From Lycium barbarum (lineage: Eukaryota > Streptophyta > Magnoliopsida > Solanales > Solanaceae), in the NCBI RefSeq assembly GCF_019175385.1, contig NC_083338.1, positions 96,530,062-96,594,061 on the forward strand: 64,000 bases of DNA. The letters run 5' to 3'. The position numbers were made by a program, and so were the translations under genes. The notes under the pieces were generated by a model. That model did not search any database. It was not told where the DNA came from and was given only the letters and a program-made list of their open reading frames with translations. Positions 24,013-35,445 of the stretch are shown piece after piece; position 1 is the stretch's first letter; each line of letters begins with the position of its first letter.

Positions 24013-24026
24013 ACACCCCCAACTTA
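24013..24026 (-). other. Polypurine tract of element C
   Basis: The minus strand reads TAAGTTGGGGGTGT directly before the 3' LTR. Confidence 0.75.
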
Positions 24027-24384
24027 AAGTCTTTGCTTGTTCTCAAGCAAATCAAAACCAAAATCTTAATGAGGATCCATCAATACAAGCTTAGGTAGTG
24101 CTACTATCATTTTCAAAGCACACTCTTCATCTAAGCACAACTCTCATGGCTATGGTTGGTACCAATAATTAGGCTACAAGCATGTGGCCTTTAACCAAAT
24201 AACTCTCTCATCAAATAACTCTCTCATTTCAAAATACAATTTGAAGAATGCAATGGAGATTTAAAACAATCAAGCAACAACACTCAAGCCTCAATAAGTA
24301 ACTGAAAACCACTAGCTTACTAGATATACTCAGTTGACTCAACTTGAAATTTTTCAACATCGCCAATCTATCGTAATACATATG

Positions 24385-25400
24385 CCCTCACAAGAAAGAA
24401 AGTCCTAAAATCACTATATTCACAACAACAACAATAACACAAGGGACATATACACAAAGTCACTCACACTCAACAAAGAAATTTTAGTGCTAACAAATAT
24501 CACACCACAAACTTGCCCTTATTTTCACTCATCACTAATTTAAGAACATTTGGTTGGAGATCACATCGGGACTTTTTAGGCTTGTAATGTAGGCTTAGGG
24601 AAGGGTAGGATAAGTATTTGGGATACGAGTGACTATGCCCTCCTTGAACACCACACACTACCTTTTGTCCAGTTTTCTCTTCATTTCAAAACATCACTCC
24701 TTCCTTTGCATACTAGTTTCCCCAATTATTCCAACTTCTTTTTGTGCAACCATTTTCTCTTTTTCTAATATTTTTGTTCTTTTCCAATTCTTTTTTCACA
24801 AAGATACATTTCTTTTTGCATAAAAAGTTTGCAACCTTTTTGTATTTTTCAAATTTTCTTCATTTCTTTTGACTTTTCCACAACACCAATCTTCACCACT
24901 TCTCAAGCAACACTAACACCCCCAACTTAGGCTTTTGGCATCAAATTCACAATTTTAATATTCAAGGAGGGAAAGGTTCAAAAGAGAGAATTTTCATCAA
25001 AGGGTAAAGGCTTGTAATGTGGCAATCAAAGAAAAGGTCATAGGCTCAAATGGGGTTACTAGTGATATTATTTATGCAATGGTGGGCTAGAAAGGCTAAA
25101 GAGGCTTTTTTCAAGAATCACAAAGCTATCTCAAGGTCATCTCTTCACCCAACATGGCCAAAATTAACATTGAACGACTAACTGGGCAAGTTCTAGATGA
25201 TAAAAGTAAGCACAAGAATTATTCAACAAACACTCACCACACATATGAACTAGTCAAGATGGAACAATTTCACTTCCGAAGCAAGAACAGCTAGAGCAAT
25301 ATCTCACAATTCAAAGTAAACTCAACTAGTAGGTAAAGAGTCATCAAATGAGCCAAAAGGTTTTCACAAAGATCATTCTTTCCTATGCACCTTGCGTTTT
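24385..25400 (-). repeat. Noncoding module shared with element E
   Basis: Colinear short conserved blocks match 57330-58480: AGAAAGAAAGTCC, TTGTAATGTAGGCTT then GGGTAGGATA, CAAAGAAAAGGT, ATAGGCTCAAA, GGCTAGAAAGGCT and CCAAGTTCTAGAT. The order and spacing agree over about 1 kb, and both lie on the 3' side of their elements. No protein frame is conserved, so this is a noncoding, possibly RNA-level, element region. Confidence 0.75.
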
Positions 25401-26908
25401 AACTTTCACAAAAAATTTAGAGGGGTATTCGCATTTCAATATTTCACATGCAAGAGACTAACTCTATTAGGACCAAACAAGCCAAGAGTTTCCACATTTT
25501 TCCTCAAAGGAGCACCTACACTTAAAATTTTGAAAACGATGAGTTGCCTCCCACCAAACACTTGATTTAATGTCGCAGCACGACGGTTACCAACTTTACC
25601 ACTTTTCCTTCCATTTGGAAGATATGAATTTGCGCCCCAACTTTGAATCAAGATTATGATGACGCTCATGGGCCGGTGGTAGAAAAGCAAAGAGGCCAAC
25701 TCTCGGGTGTCGCATTTTGCACTTTAAGTGAGGCATGTCATTTTGTCTTCTTGGCATAACAAACTTCAAAATGAAAACACTTTGTTCTTTATCTCCAAAA
25801 TTCTCCATAGGCTCGGTTAGTTTAACTTACATATCATCAACCAAGCACAATGTTGAAAAATGGTTGAAATGTGATCCAATGCGCCTAAATTTCAAATTTG
25901 CCTCATTTTTGACATCCTCACCCAAAAATGAACTAGAGTCCTCAAAAATTATTTTGTGAACCGTTATACAACTCTAGTATCATTTCTTCGACTTCAGCAT
26001 CATTCACTGCTTTTGGGTCGGTTGGTTGGCAATCCACCATTAGCTCTTCAAAATCATCTTGACCTCTTCTTCATTGGAAATCAACTCAAAACTATAATCC
26101 ATGGCCCTTTGATATTGAGCATCACATGCTTCAATTTTTGCATTCAATTCGGCCTCCAATTTCTGGATAGCAATTTCAAGTAGCTCCACTTCTTGACTTT
26201 GCTCAATATGCATTTTTATAAATTTTTCTATCATCTGTGAAATGCATTCACGGTGATCCTCATAGACTTCAAGTTGTTGAGCTTGATTCATAAGCTACTC
26301 TTGGCTCACAATTTCTTCTTTGTCAAGTTTTTCTTCATGGTGAGTCTTTCACAGCTTGTAAAAATCCATCCATGGTGAGAGACACATTTTGGATAGTTTC
26401 GTCATCTCCATGTTGAACTTCTTCCCATAATTTGGTCAAGACTTGCCCATATTTTTCATTCCTCCCCATTATACTTTTTAAAATTTCCTCAACTTATTCT
26501 TTTTGAGAATTGGAGATTTCTTCTTCAAGATTTTGCTCTTCTTCAAGTTGAACCTCTTCTTCAACTAATTCATTTTAGGAGTAGACACTTCCATGACAAT
26601 TGAGGAATTGACATCCTCAAATGAATCATTCATTCTTTTCATAGCTTCTCTATTTTCTAAAATGGATTGTTGGACGAGTTTTCGCTCTTCCTCTAGTTTA
26701 GCTTCCCGATCTAAGTATGTTTGGAGCATTGCCGTAATGTCTTCATATCCAGCAGTTCTCCCTTCACTTACCATGTCTGTAACCACTCGTTTGGTCGTTT
26801 AGCACTTTTGGACTCTTTTTTGCTAAAATACCCTTTTCGTAGTTTTAAAAAGGTATTCTTGACTTGCGGAAATTGGTGGCACGGTGTTTTAGTTGACGGG
26901 TAATTTTG

Positions 26909-26910
<2 letters not shown>

Positions 26911-26947
<37 letters not shown>
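26911..26947. repeat. (TA)n microsatellite
   Basis: A run of about 18 TA units in solo LTR D. Confidence 0.95.
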
Positions 26948-26951
<4 letters not shown>

Positions 26952-28284
26952 GTATGCATATATTTATTAATGGGAATATTATTTGCACATATATATAAGG
27001 CATGAGGTGAGAGTATTTATTTATTTTTGGCTAAGATGCTAATGGATTGGTTGACTAAAGTGCAATTGTTTGTTATTAAATGGTAAAAGAAGTGGGTCAA
27101 GCCCACCATCCTTCACGTCATTGGTCTTAGGGGTATTGGGAATAACTGAACCTATATTTTTTTTATACCTAGTATACGAATCAAAAATAAAACGCTACAT
27201 ATATCCGGCTAGGTAAGGGAGAATAATACTTGGGAAAAGAGGCAACTGGAAGCAATTTCGGTGGAAGACATTTGAGGCAGAATTAGGTATGCTTCATTTA
27301 CATTAGTTAGCATAATAATGAACTGATGATTGAGGAGTAATGATTAACAGATCATTCTGGGAAGTATTGATAGAATTATTGTGGTCCATGTTCCCTGTAC
27401 ATTTGCTTCCATTATTTAGATGTAGAGTCACTGTTTTCGTATTTTTGTTTATGGTGTTTGAAATTGTCTTATGATTGCTGTGTTTCAATTTCAACTTTTG
27501 TATATAATGGATTTATGGGATTGTACTTTGGTGTATTGGGTCATATGTACAACATAAAATTCATGGTATTTGAAATGTGGGAAGCTAGATTTTAATCCTA
27601 AGTTAAGATTTTTAGGTAATGGAAAGTTTTGAGCCCTAGTCTTAAGAAATGGGAATTTATGACTTGAGAATGGAGTGAATTGACTAATTTTCTGAGTATA
27701 CGACTCTTAGGTTACGGGTGAAATGATTTTTAAAGAAAATTCCATTTTTGCCCTTGTGGGCCCATGGTCACTTTTTAAGGTCATTTTTGGGTTTCGAATA
27801 TAAGTATAGAAATATGGGTATCTTTAGATTCGTATTGTAACGTAGATCGCATATTTGATAGATTTTGATCGTTCAGAGGCTCTACGCAAAAGGAAGGCAT
27901 TAGTTTGATTTTTCGTGGCACCCGCTTGGCATTGAGGTAGGTTATGGTTTACTTTAGTTAGACTCTGATTAGAGAATCGTATGTAGTTGTAGAAATTGAC
28001 GGGGATATCATGTTAGGCCTTCGGGCATGAAGTGGAGGTGAATTCTAATTAGGTTGGTTCTGTCAGCTGTTGGCTTGTCGTCAAATGTGTTATTTTCTGT
28101 GATTATCACTTGTTTGTATCTCCATCACATACTAGCTCACTCATCACATGAAAAGGAATGGTATATTGATAATTGTACAGTGGAGAGTAATATGACTTGT
28201 ACTTGTTGATTTTATATTGGTAATATTGTTGAGACTGATATCATGCATGACATGCTTTCCATATTATTGTTGTGATGATTGGTG

Positions 28285-28410
28285 AGGGGGTGATTGAGAG
28301 ACTTCGAGGTCTTTGCTGGAGATTGAGAGTGACAGAGAGACTCCCAGGTCTTTGCTGGAGATTGAGAGTGATTGATAGACTCCGAGGTTTCTGCCGGAGA
28401 GCATGAGTGG
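28285..28410. repeat. Three tandem units of about 42 bp in solo LTR D
   Basis: Units share the core GGTCTTTGCTGGAGATTGAG with variation, from 28300 to 28400. Short frames across it repeat the same peptide in several frames and are not genes. Confidence 0.8.
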
Positions 28411-29539
28411 TACATGGACTTTGCGGGTCCCCCATGGGTTATGACTTTGAAACACTGCCCTTAGCATGTGCGTACGAGAGTGGAGTGAGAGAGAAGATTG
28501 TTGTATTGCATTGCATTCATCCACTCATATATTTGACTGGTCATTTGGTAAACTATATCTGTCTTGGTTGATTTCATGATTCCTTTACACTTTACTTGTA
28601 TATGATACATGACCATACCTGTTTGCTTTATGTGCTACTTGTTAGTTTCCACTTCTTCATGCGTTATCTAATCATTGTCGGCCTATGATGCCTACCGGTA
28701 CTAGTGTTGTACTGATACTACTCTTGTTGCACTTTTTGTTGAGTGCAGAGTACGATCCAGGCTCCAGTTCTACGCCTCGTGGCTGATACGCGAGGATGAA
28801 ATCTTTCGATCAATCAGGGTGAGCTACTTGGTCATCCGTGGCCCCTGAAGGACCCTCTTATTTAATTCTATTTTTTTTATTCGACAGACAGTATATAACC
28901 TTCGGGTATTTTCAGACTTTTATGAGACTATGTTTAGCGCTCTTGTACCCTTTGACCAGATTTTGGTGATGTCCTGACATTTTTAGTTATGATAAGTATT
29001 TAAGACTTGATAACTTCTTCTTATTTAATTTTCCGCTTATTTAACTTGTTATTGGTAATGTGGCTCGTCTACTCGGAGGGATAGTGTAGGTGCCTCCACG
29101 ACTCGCGAATTGGGTCGTGACAATGTCATTGTTCCTATCAAACTCAAAAGCACAACTAGCATTTTCTTTAGAACAACTTGGGGGAGGGGGAGCAAAATAA
29201 TTGGGACAATCACTCCACTATCCATCTTGAACACCACATACATTAGAAATACTCTCATCTAGGATTGAGACGGTACACACATCTCTCTCCGGGGAGCATT
29301 TTCACAATCTTGCCAAAAGTGGGGTCCTCCATATGGACATGAGTCATCAAAATATGGGTTGCAACCATCAAACCCATTTTCATTCCATGATGCCATAGTG
29401 AAACAAGTAAAAACAAATAACAAAAAATTAAAAAAAAAACTAACACAAAGAAACACGAAAAATCACAAACACATATTCACAAGTTTGGACCAAAGCAAGC
29501 AAGCTTAAATCCCAAACTAACCCAAATACGCCAAATTGT

Positions 29540-29557
29540 TCCCTGGCAACGGCGCCA
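29540..29557 (-). other. Primer-binding site of element C (tRNA-Asp type)
   Basis: The minus strand reads TGGCGCCGTTGCCAGGGA four bases from the 5' LTR. This is the site used by Athila/Calypso-like plant elements and complements tRNA-Asp, with one A where G is usual. Confidence 0.85.
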
Positions 29558-29561
29558 AAAT

Positions 29562-30948
29562 TGATAACGTCCAAATCCACTCCTCAAAGAGAAAATGTAC
29601 ACAATCGTATGCATTATAATTTACCCAACTATGAGTCGAGGTTGATCTCACAGGGAACAATATACTAGACGATTTAAACAAGTAGGGCATTATCACCAAC
29701 TACGCTAAGCCAAACACTTTTTCAATATTTGATTTTTGTTTTAACAACTAACAAAGATATAACTAACTAGAAAGCGGATAAAATGATCAATGACCACAAG
29801 TATGGATAACAAAGGAAATTACGCTCAAGTAACGATCCAATGCATTTCATGATTTTACAACTATGAGTGAGTTTATGCTAATTAGAGAATGATTTCTAAA
29901 ATCTCATCAAAAGTCTCTCTACCAAATTGATGAATCTCATTACTAAGCTTTCTCAAGCCTTGGAATGTGCTAAGCTTTCGCAAGCCTTGGAATGTGGAAA
30001 ATATGAACAATCAATATAATCTCAAGTAACTATCTCTAGCTCAAGTTATTAGATGGGTTTTAAAGCCCCAAATCCTTGGTAATTAATCTTTCCCAAACTC
30101 AATATTCCTCTCTCGAGCTCAAATCGAAGTAAATGGGCGGGTCTTAGGGTTAGTTTATCCCTTAAGAAACATTAAAGAACAAGATTAATTTAAACCACAT
30201 TAACTCAGTTCATTAGCAATAAAAATAATTCAATACATAAGCAAAACAAGAGTTTCATCCAACACTTTAATCATATAATATTTCCATAAATAAGATTCAA
30301 GTGAAGAAAATAAATACTACACACTTAAATATTCATTACAAAGCAAGGAATCAAAGAAATGGAGAAAAGTTTTAGAAAGTTCTCAACCCAATTCTTCAAA
30401 TCTTCAAACCCAAAGTGTGGAGCAAAACCCTAGCCTTCAAAACTTGTGTTTTTGTGCCAAAGATATGTTTCCAAAATCCTAGGGGAGTATTTATAACCTT
30501 CCAAAACGGGAAAAAATTGTGGACAAAAATGCCTCTATTCGTCTGCCTGCCACTCGCATGTGCTGTCACATGTGCAACCTGCCAGTCGCAGGTTGCACCA
30601 AACTCACAGGCAGTGCACTTTGAGTAGCTTATGTGCAGCACATGCTGCACAGGATGCGACTGGCATATAGCACCTGCGTCTAGCAGGTGTTGCATCCTAC
30701 TTCTTCAATTTCTCATATCTCTGTCCACGTTTGTTGCAGTACATGTGGTTCGCACGCATCACATGCGACTCGCAAGTGCTGCTTGTTCTATCTGAGCTTG
30801 ATCTGCTCAATTTTCCTCTGTTATGCTCTCCGGACATCTTATCCTACAAAACAACATAAACACATGAAAAGTAACATCAAAAGTGCTTGAAGAGTCACAA
30901 AAGCCAAAGGAATTAGCATCGAATGTGCCCTAATTTCACGGCACATCA
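29562..30948 (-). repeat. 5' LTR of element C
   Basis: 1387 bp from TGATAACGTCC to CGGCACATCA. It includes a local duplication near 29945-29995 (AGCTTTC.CAAGCC twice) not seen in the partner. Confidence 0.9.
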
Positions 30949-31027
30949 AGTATTCTTTCAAGAATAGTGTACAAAATAGTAAATACACTTCATAATAAAT
31001 AGGGTGTTTTAAGAATCTATATATCTA

Positions 31028-31060
31028 TCTATATTATTTTAAAAGCATGAATATAAATGT
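31028..31060 (+). mobile_element. Candidate Helitron 5' end
   Basis: TCTATATTATTTTAAAAGC preceded by A, the usual A/TC start of plant Helitrons. The following 30 bases resemble the second candidate start at 36392. The body to the right (31061-31942) is AT-rich with no gene. Confidence 0.5.
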
Positions 31061-31942
31061 TGGTTGATCAAAATATTCTTCAAATATTGAATGACTTTTA
31101 TACCTTGACTCATTAAAGTTAACTTCTACTAGGAAAGGATAAAATTGTCATTACAAACAAGAGTTCTATTATAATAAGGAGTTATCGGAGAAAAAAATAA
31201 AATTGTAAATAGAACGTTACAGTTAAAAGAGAATAACAAGGCTGACATGAAAAAGAAAGCCATACAACCAAATATCAATGTAATACAAAGTCTAAGTCAA
31301 AATTTTCAGGTATCTTAGAATACTAACGAAAATTAATAGATCTAGAATTTTTTTTGTTACTGATTTATGAAAAGAGTAGCATCATACTAGAAAGTTAGAA
31401 TTTTTTCTTTGTAAAATAACTAAACAAAAAGAAAAAAATTGTTCGGCTAGCGAATCACTAATATCCTCCGATATTGAATGACATTGTTTTACCCTTGTTA
31501 TCTAATTCTATCATATTTTGTTGACTATTTTTATAAATAAAAAAAATATCATAGTTAAGAATGAAATTCAAAACCAATACTACTACTGAATTTTGATTTC
31601 GAATCTAATTAACTAAACACTCCTGACTATGACGTTCAAATAAGAATACCTTATTTGCCTAGGAGTAATTTTGTGACTAAAGTTGTTTTGTCCGTATTAA
31701 AGTAAAATTCAACAGAGAAAATGATTAGGTAATTACTAGATCATATTTTAATAGGCTTAGGTATTTTTACATTACCTCTTTGTTTAGTGTTTAAAGATAA
31801 AATAAAAGTTCGTTAAACTAAAGTAAAGTAGTAATTTTAAGACAACGAATATAATTAATATTGGATGAAATTATAATTTGACGATTTTAAACAGTATATA
31901 GGACTTTGAATTCCTAATTAACTAATAATACAATATTACTAA

Positions 31943-31970
31943 CTAGTGAATTTGCCCGCGCTTCGCGTGG
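31943..31970 (-). mobile_element. Candidate Helitron 3' end (minus strand)
   Basis: The minus strand ends with a GC-rich hairpin (CGCGAAGCGCG) about 10 bases before CTAG, followed by T. That is the Helitron 3' signature. No matching start was found on the right, so the element is probably truncated. Confidence 0.5.
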
Positions 31971-31997
31971 CTTAAAACACCTCGTTAAATTTGTAAA

Positions 31998-32110
31998 CAC
32001 TACAAAAAAAATAGGGACAGCAAATAGTGGAGGTTTATAACCTCCGCTAATTGTACTCTCTACCTCCGCAAATTACTTTTTTTTTTAGTGAAAACAAACT
32101 TTTAAATATT
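31998..32110 (+). mobile_element. CACTA-type transposon end, truncated
   Basis: CACTACAAAAAAAATAGGGA is the terminal sequence type of CACTA (En/Spm) elements. It is followed by short inverted subterminal motifs (GGAGGTTTATAACCTCC). I saw no opposite GTAGTG end nearby and no transposase. Confidence 0.55.
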
Positions 32111-32426
32111 CGAGTGCTAAAAAAATCTTTTTAGTGTTCAAATTTAGACATATAAGTTTTTCAATTTTAATTCATATTATTATTGATTCTTAATTTTAAC
32201 AATAATTTTCCTTAACAAAATGATTTTTTTAGAAACATCCAACCTTCTTTTGATGTAAAAATGGCTAAACCAACATCGTCTTGTGGTGAAGGAAAAGCTC
32301 ACAGAATTAATATGAAATTGTAGATTTTATGTAAAGTCAAAGAAAGAAAAAGAGTGTAATTACTAAGGAATAAGCCAAGTACGTATGCTAGAAATCGAGT
32401 TCGTGATATATTCTTGATGATCCCTT
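32111..32426. other. AT-rich stretch, nothing recognised
   Basis: Low-complexity A/T runs with no frame, RNA or repeat end I can name; it may be the remaining body of the CACTA-like end. Confidence 0.5.
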
Positions 32427-33176
32427 TAGCCTCATTTGTTTGCATTAAGATTAAGACGTCTGAATCTGAATACACATCTGAATGATTAAGATGTTGTTTC
32501 TAGATTTGAACACTGAATGATTTAGACTGTTTGTTTTCTCAACATCTGAATGTGCATAATGTATTTATTTAAACACAATAAATATACAATTCAAATAAAA
32601 TCGGAACTAAAATTAGAAAATAAATACAAATTTAATAAAATAAAAATATTATTTGATAAAAATATGAAACATTTATGTTTGCTAGTAATAATGGAGATGT
32701 TAGTAGTGGGAGGGGTTTTTGGGGGAGGAGGAGTTGGTAGGTGGGGTGGGGTATGGTGGTGGAGGGTGGGTCTGGGGTAGGGTGGGTGGGTGGTGGTGGT
32801 GAGGGGTTAAGGTATGTGGGTGGTGAATGTGATGGGGTGGTGGTGGTGGGTGGGTTTGCGGAGTGGGGGGTTGGGGTAGGTGGTGGTGGGTGGTTTATAG
32901 GGTGGGTAGTGGTGGGGTGGGTAGGTGGGGTGGTGGTGGGGGTAAGTAGGGCGTTGGTGGTGGGAGTGAGGGATGGGGGGAGATGGAGCCGGTGGTAAAA
33001 ATTATCCATACAAAATACCTCTTAATGATATTAAGACTTTGTTCAAGATCTTAATGATTAAGACCTATTCAGACCAAATAAGTGCTTAGATTTTAATGTA
33101 AACAAATGCACTTAATGGTTTAAGGTCTGAACCATTCAGATTCAGGCCTCCATTAAGTGCAGACAAATGAGGCCCT
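32427..33176. mobile_element. TIR element of about 750 bp with a G-rich core
   Basis: The left end AGCCTCATTTGTTTGCATTA and the right end (inverse complement GGCCTCATTTGTCTGCACTT) form imperfect terminal inverted repeats. They extend inward through TCTGAATCTGAAT on the left and the matching ATTCAGATTCAG on the right. Ends of this type occur in plant hAT-like MITEs. No convincing target duplication remains. There is no transposase. Confidence 0.65.
32698..32995 (+). repeat. G-rich GGTGGG/GGTGGT minisatellite
   Basis: Nearly C-free on the plus strand, with dozens of GGG and GGGG runs spaced by one to four bases, so it has high G-quadruplex potential. Proline/threonine-rich or glycine/valine-rich frames across it are low-complexity artefacts. 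Confidence 0.9.
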
Positions 33177-34160
33177 AGAAGGCAATGAAGAATTCAATTC
33201 AAGCCTTTAAGTGTGGTACACTAAGCATCGTCCCCCAACCAAATATGTTAGGTTTTGATCAATTCGAAGTGATCTGATTTGTACTTTAATCAAAGTCATT
33301 GCTGTGCCAAAAGGAGTAGTTCAATTTAATAAGATCTCGCTATACACTATCTGGGAAAGAGTTCAAACAATATGAATTTGTTTTTATGCAATTTTATCTT
33401 GCATGTAATCATGATTTGAATCTCTAATTTTATGGTTGCACAATTATAATTCTTATATTTATGCCAAGTCCTTTGCCATGACTTATGAAGATGAATTGAG
33501 GGGAAAACGCAAACATAAATGTCGGTTTGAGAGGGACTAAGGGGTCGTTTGGTTGCAGGCTAGGAAGGTGTATATAAACTCGCTCATATCTGATCCTACC
33601 CACTCAAATCTGATCCAACTCGGTCATTTGACAGCAATATTAGCGCACTTGCTTTTTTTTTCTTTGAACCCCCTTGATGGAAATCCTGGCTCCGCCGCTG
33701 CTTCCAACTGATAAGTAATGGAGTGATTAGTGAGAGTAATGGGAAATAAATACTCATAACTGAATGGGAATGTAAATACTCACAATTTAATGACAATTAA
33801 ATGTACAAAATGGAAGAAATTGTTGCGTAACTTCTTCTATATAAAAAAAAGAAAAAAGATGTCAAATTAAATGAGTTACAGGAATTTCTTTGGAGCTTGT
33901 TTAACACAACACATAAATGAAAAATATGAATTAGAGAAAAGGCCAAAAACATATAATTGTATTTCTTGGTCAGAGAGAGAGCGAGGTGTCACATCACATT
34001 TTTTATTCCAAGCTTTATATGGAGTATATATCTATAGATGGCTATGGAAGCAAGAAAGGGAAAAAATTGTTCCACTTCTCTAATCCTTCCTTCCCATGAG
34101 TTGTATTAATCGGCTTTTCGACATAAAATATGCGATATCGGGGAAAAAATATTTTTTTTT
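33177..34160. other. No gene; SINE-like fragment near 33650-33705
   Basis: Mostly AT-rich. At 33650-33705 the minus strand reads GGCGGAGCCAGGATTTCCAT then GGGGGTTCAAAG, the start of a dispersed SINE-like repeat that I recall as common in Solanaceae. At 33540 GGGGTCGTTTGGTTG resembles a MITE terminus but no partner was found. Confidence 0.45.
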
Positions 34161-34164
34161 AAAT

Positions 34165-35040
34165 ATTTGAAAATCAAATTGTGCTTGAACATGCATTTAA
34201 CTGAGAAAAATTTAATAAAAAAAAATTGTGAGTGAAGGAAAATCAACTTGAAAAATTGGTCAAGATCATTTTCTCAAACTTGAACTCACCTTCAAAAAGA
34301 ATAGCCCATAATCAATCTAATGTATAACCAAAAGTTATTTTGATTTAAAAAAAAAAAACTGAAAATTTGATACGAACAAACAGGCTGTATCATACATCAA
34401 AACCCATAATAGCAACAAAACATTATTAGAATATCATAATATGAAGGGACAGAGAATTGACTATTCTCACAGGAAAAAATCTTATATAAAGTTAAATAAT
34501 AATAATAATTAGTATTATCGTAAAAAATAATTATTTTCTTACCTCTTCATCTCGAAAGCCTCCAATCTCCATAGTCATTAGCCTCGCGGGATTTTTTATG
34601 TCAAAAAATGAAGCAAAAGTTAAAAAGAATGACGATATATTGACAATAAAACCACAATGAATAGGAAAGATCTTACCTCATCATCTCAAAAGCCTACAAC
34701 CTCCATAGTCATTAGCCTGGAAAGGATACTTGAAAATCAAATCGCGCTTGAAAATGTATTTAACTGGAAAACAAATTGTAAGTGGAGGAAATTTAACTTG
34801 AAAAATAAGTCAAGATCACTTTCTCAAACTTGAAACTGACCTTCAAAAAAATTTCAGAAAATTAATATAATGTATAACCAAAAGTTATTTTTATTTTTTT
34901 CATAGAAAAGTGAAAATTTTATACGAACAAATGGCAGTATAGTACCCCGAACTCATAACAACAAAAAAATTATTAGAATATCATAACATGAAGAAACAAA
35001 GAGTAGACAATTCTCTCAGGATAAGTCTTATATAAAGTTA

Positions 35041-35091
<51 letters not shown>

Positions 35092-35445
35092 TCATATTAT
35101 CATAAAAATATGGATTCAAATCAGTTAGTATTTGACAAAGAACTTAACAGAATTTAACAAGCTGTAACCGGAATCAAAGTTTTCCAAAATAGTGTTAACC
35201 GGTAATAGAATGTAGCTAGATAACTGATGCCACAACATTCAAAATACGTGGGATGGAGTTCATGGTTCTTCATCTCGAAAGCCTTCCAATCACCATACTC
35301 ATTAGCCTCGGGGGAAACTTGATGTCTAAAAATAAAGAAAAGGTTAAAAAGGCTGAACATATATTTACAATAAAATCATAGTGAATAAGAAAGGTCTTAA
35401 TTCTTCATCTCAAAAGCCTCCAACCTCCATAGTCATTAGCCTGGG
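34165..35445. repeat. Imperfect tandem duplication, two units of 560-720 bp
   Basis: 34165-34540 aligns with about 34729-35100. In both units it is followed by a pair of 43-bp blocks containing AGCCTCCAA.CTCCATAGTC, at 34543 and 34678 in the first and 35266 and 35401 in the second, each pair 135 bp apart. The second unit is lengthened by the AAT run and about 130 unique bases. Confidence 0.8.
35039..35092. repeat. (AAT)17 microsatellite
   Basis: Pure AAT run; the first duplication unit has only about five copies at the same place. Confidence 0.97.

Larger units (their letters stand above)
26778..29122 (+). mobile_element. Solo LTR D inside element C
   Basis: 2345 bp from TGTAACCACTCG to TTGGGTCGTGACA, flanked by the perfect 5-bp duplication ATGTC (26773-26777 and 29123-29127). 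Its ends and some inner blocks resemble the F LTR at 38195-49074, so the two are related gypsy LTR families. No internal region is present. Removing it rejoins element C's coiled-coil frame. Confidence 0.92.
25436..29396 (-). pseudogene. Element C gag-like coiled-coil protein, split by solo LTR D
   Basis: The likely start is the ATG at 29394-29396 (MASWNENGFDGCN). Within 40 residues comes CPYGGPHFWQDC, a knuckle-like C-x5-H-x4-C that lacks the second Cys of a CCHC. The frame then breaks (TAG at 29259-29261, the continuation is in another frame, with a further TAG) and is interrupted by D at 26778-29122. It resumes as a long charged coiled coil (AMLQTYLDREAKLEEERKL, then LEIAIQKLEAELNAKIEA near 26130). 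A basic, Pro-containing end follows at 25596-25800 (MPHLKCKMRHPRVGLFAF). I do not recognise a named domain. Position and knuckle suggest a structural, gag-like role; that is inference. Confidence 0.6.
22675..30948 (-). mobile_element. Element C: non-autonomous LTR retrotransposon with tRNA-Asp primer site
   Basis: The LTRs are 22675-24012 and 29562-30948, with the perfect 5-bp duplication AGTAT (22670-22674 and 30949-30953). The minus orientation follows from a purine tract beside the left LTR and a primer site beside the right LTR. The internal part without solo LTR D is only about 3.2 kb. It has no recognisable protease, RT, RNase H or integrase, just one decayed coiled-coil gag-like frame and a long noncoding stretch. 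The primer type and a noncoding block shared with element E point to the Athila/Tat side of Ty3/gypsy, in LARD-like form. It inserted at the very end of the outer MITE. Confidence 0.88.

Noticed and set aside
32632..33009. Pro/Thr-rich 125-codon minus-strand frame
   Set aside because: It is the complement of the G-rich minisatellite; composition alone keeps it open.
33540..33860. MITE beginning GGGGTCGTTTGGTT
   Set aside because: No inverted partner end or target duplication could be found within several hundred bases.
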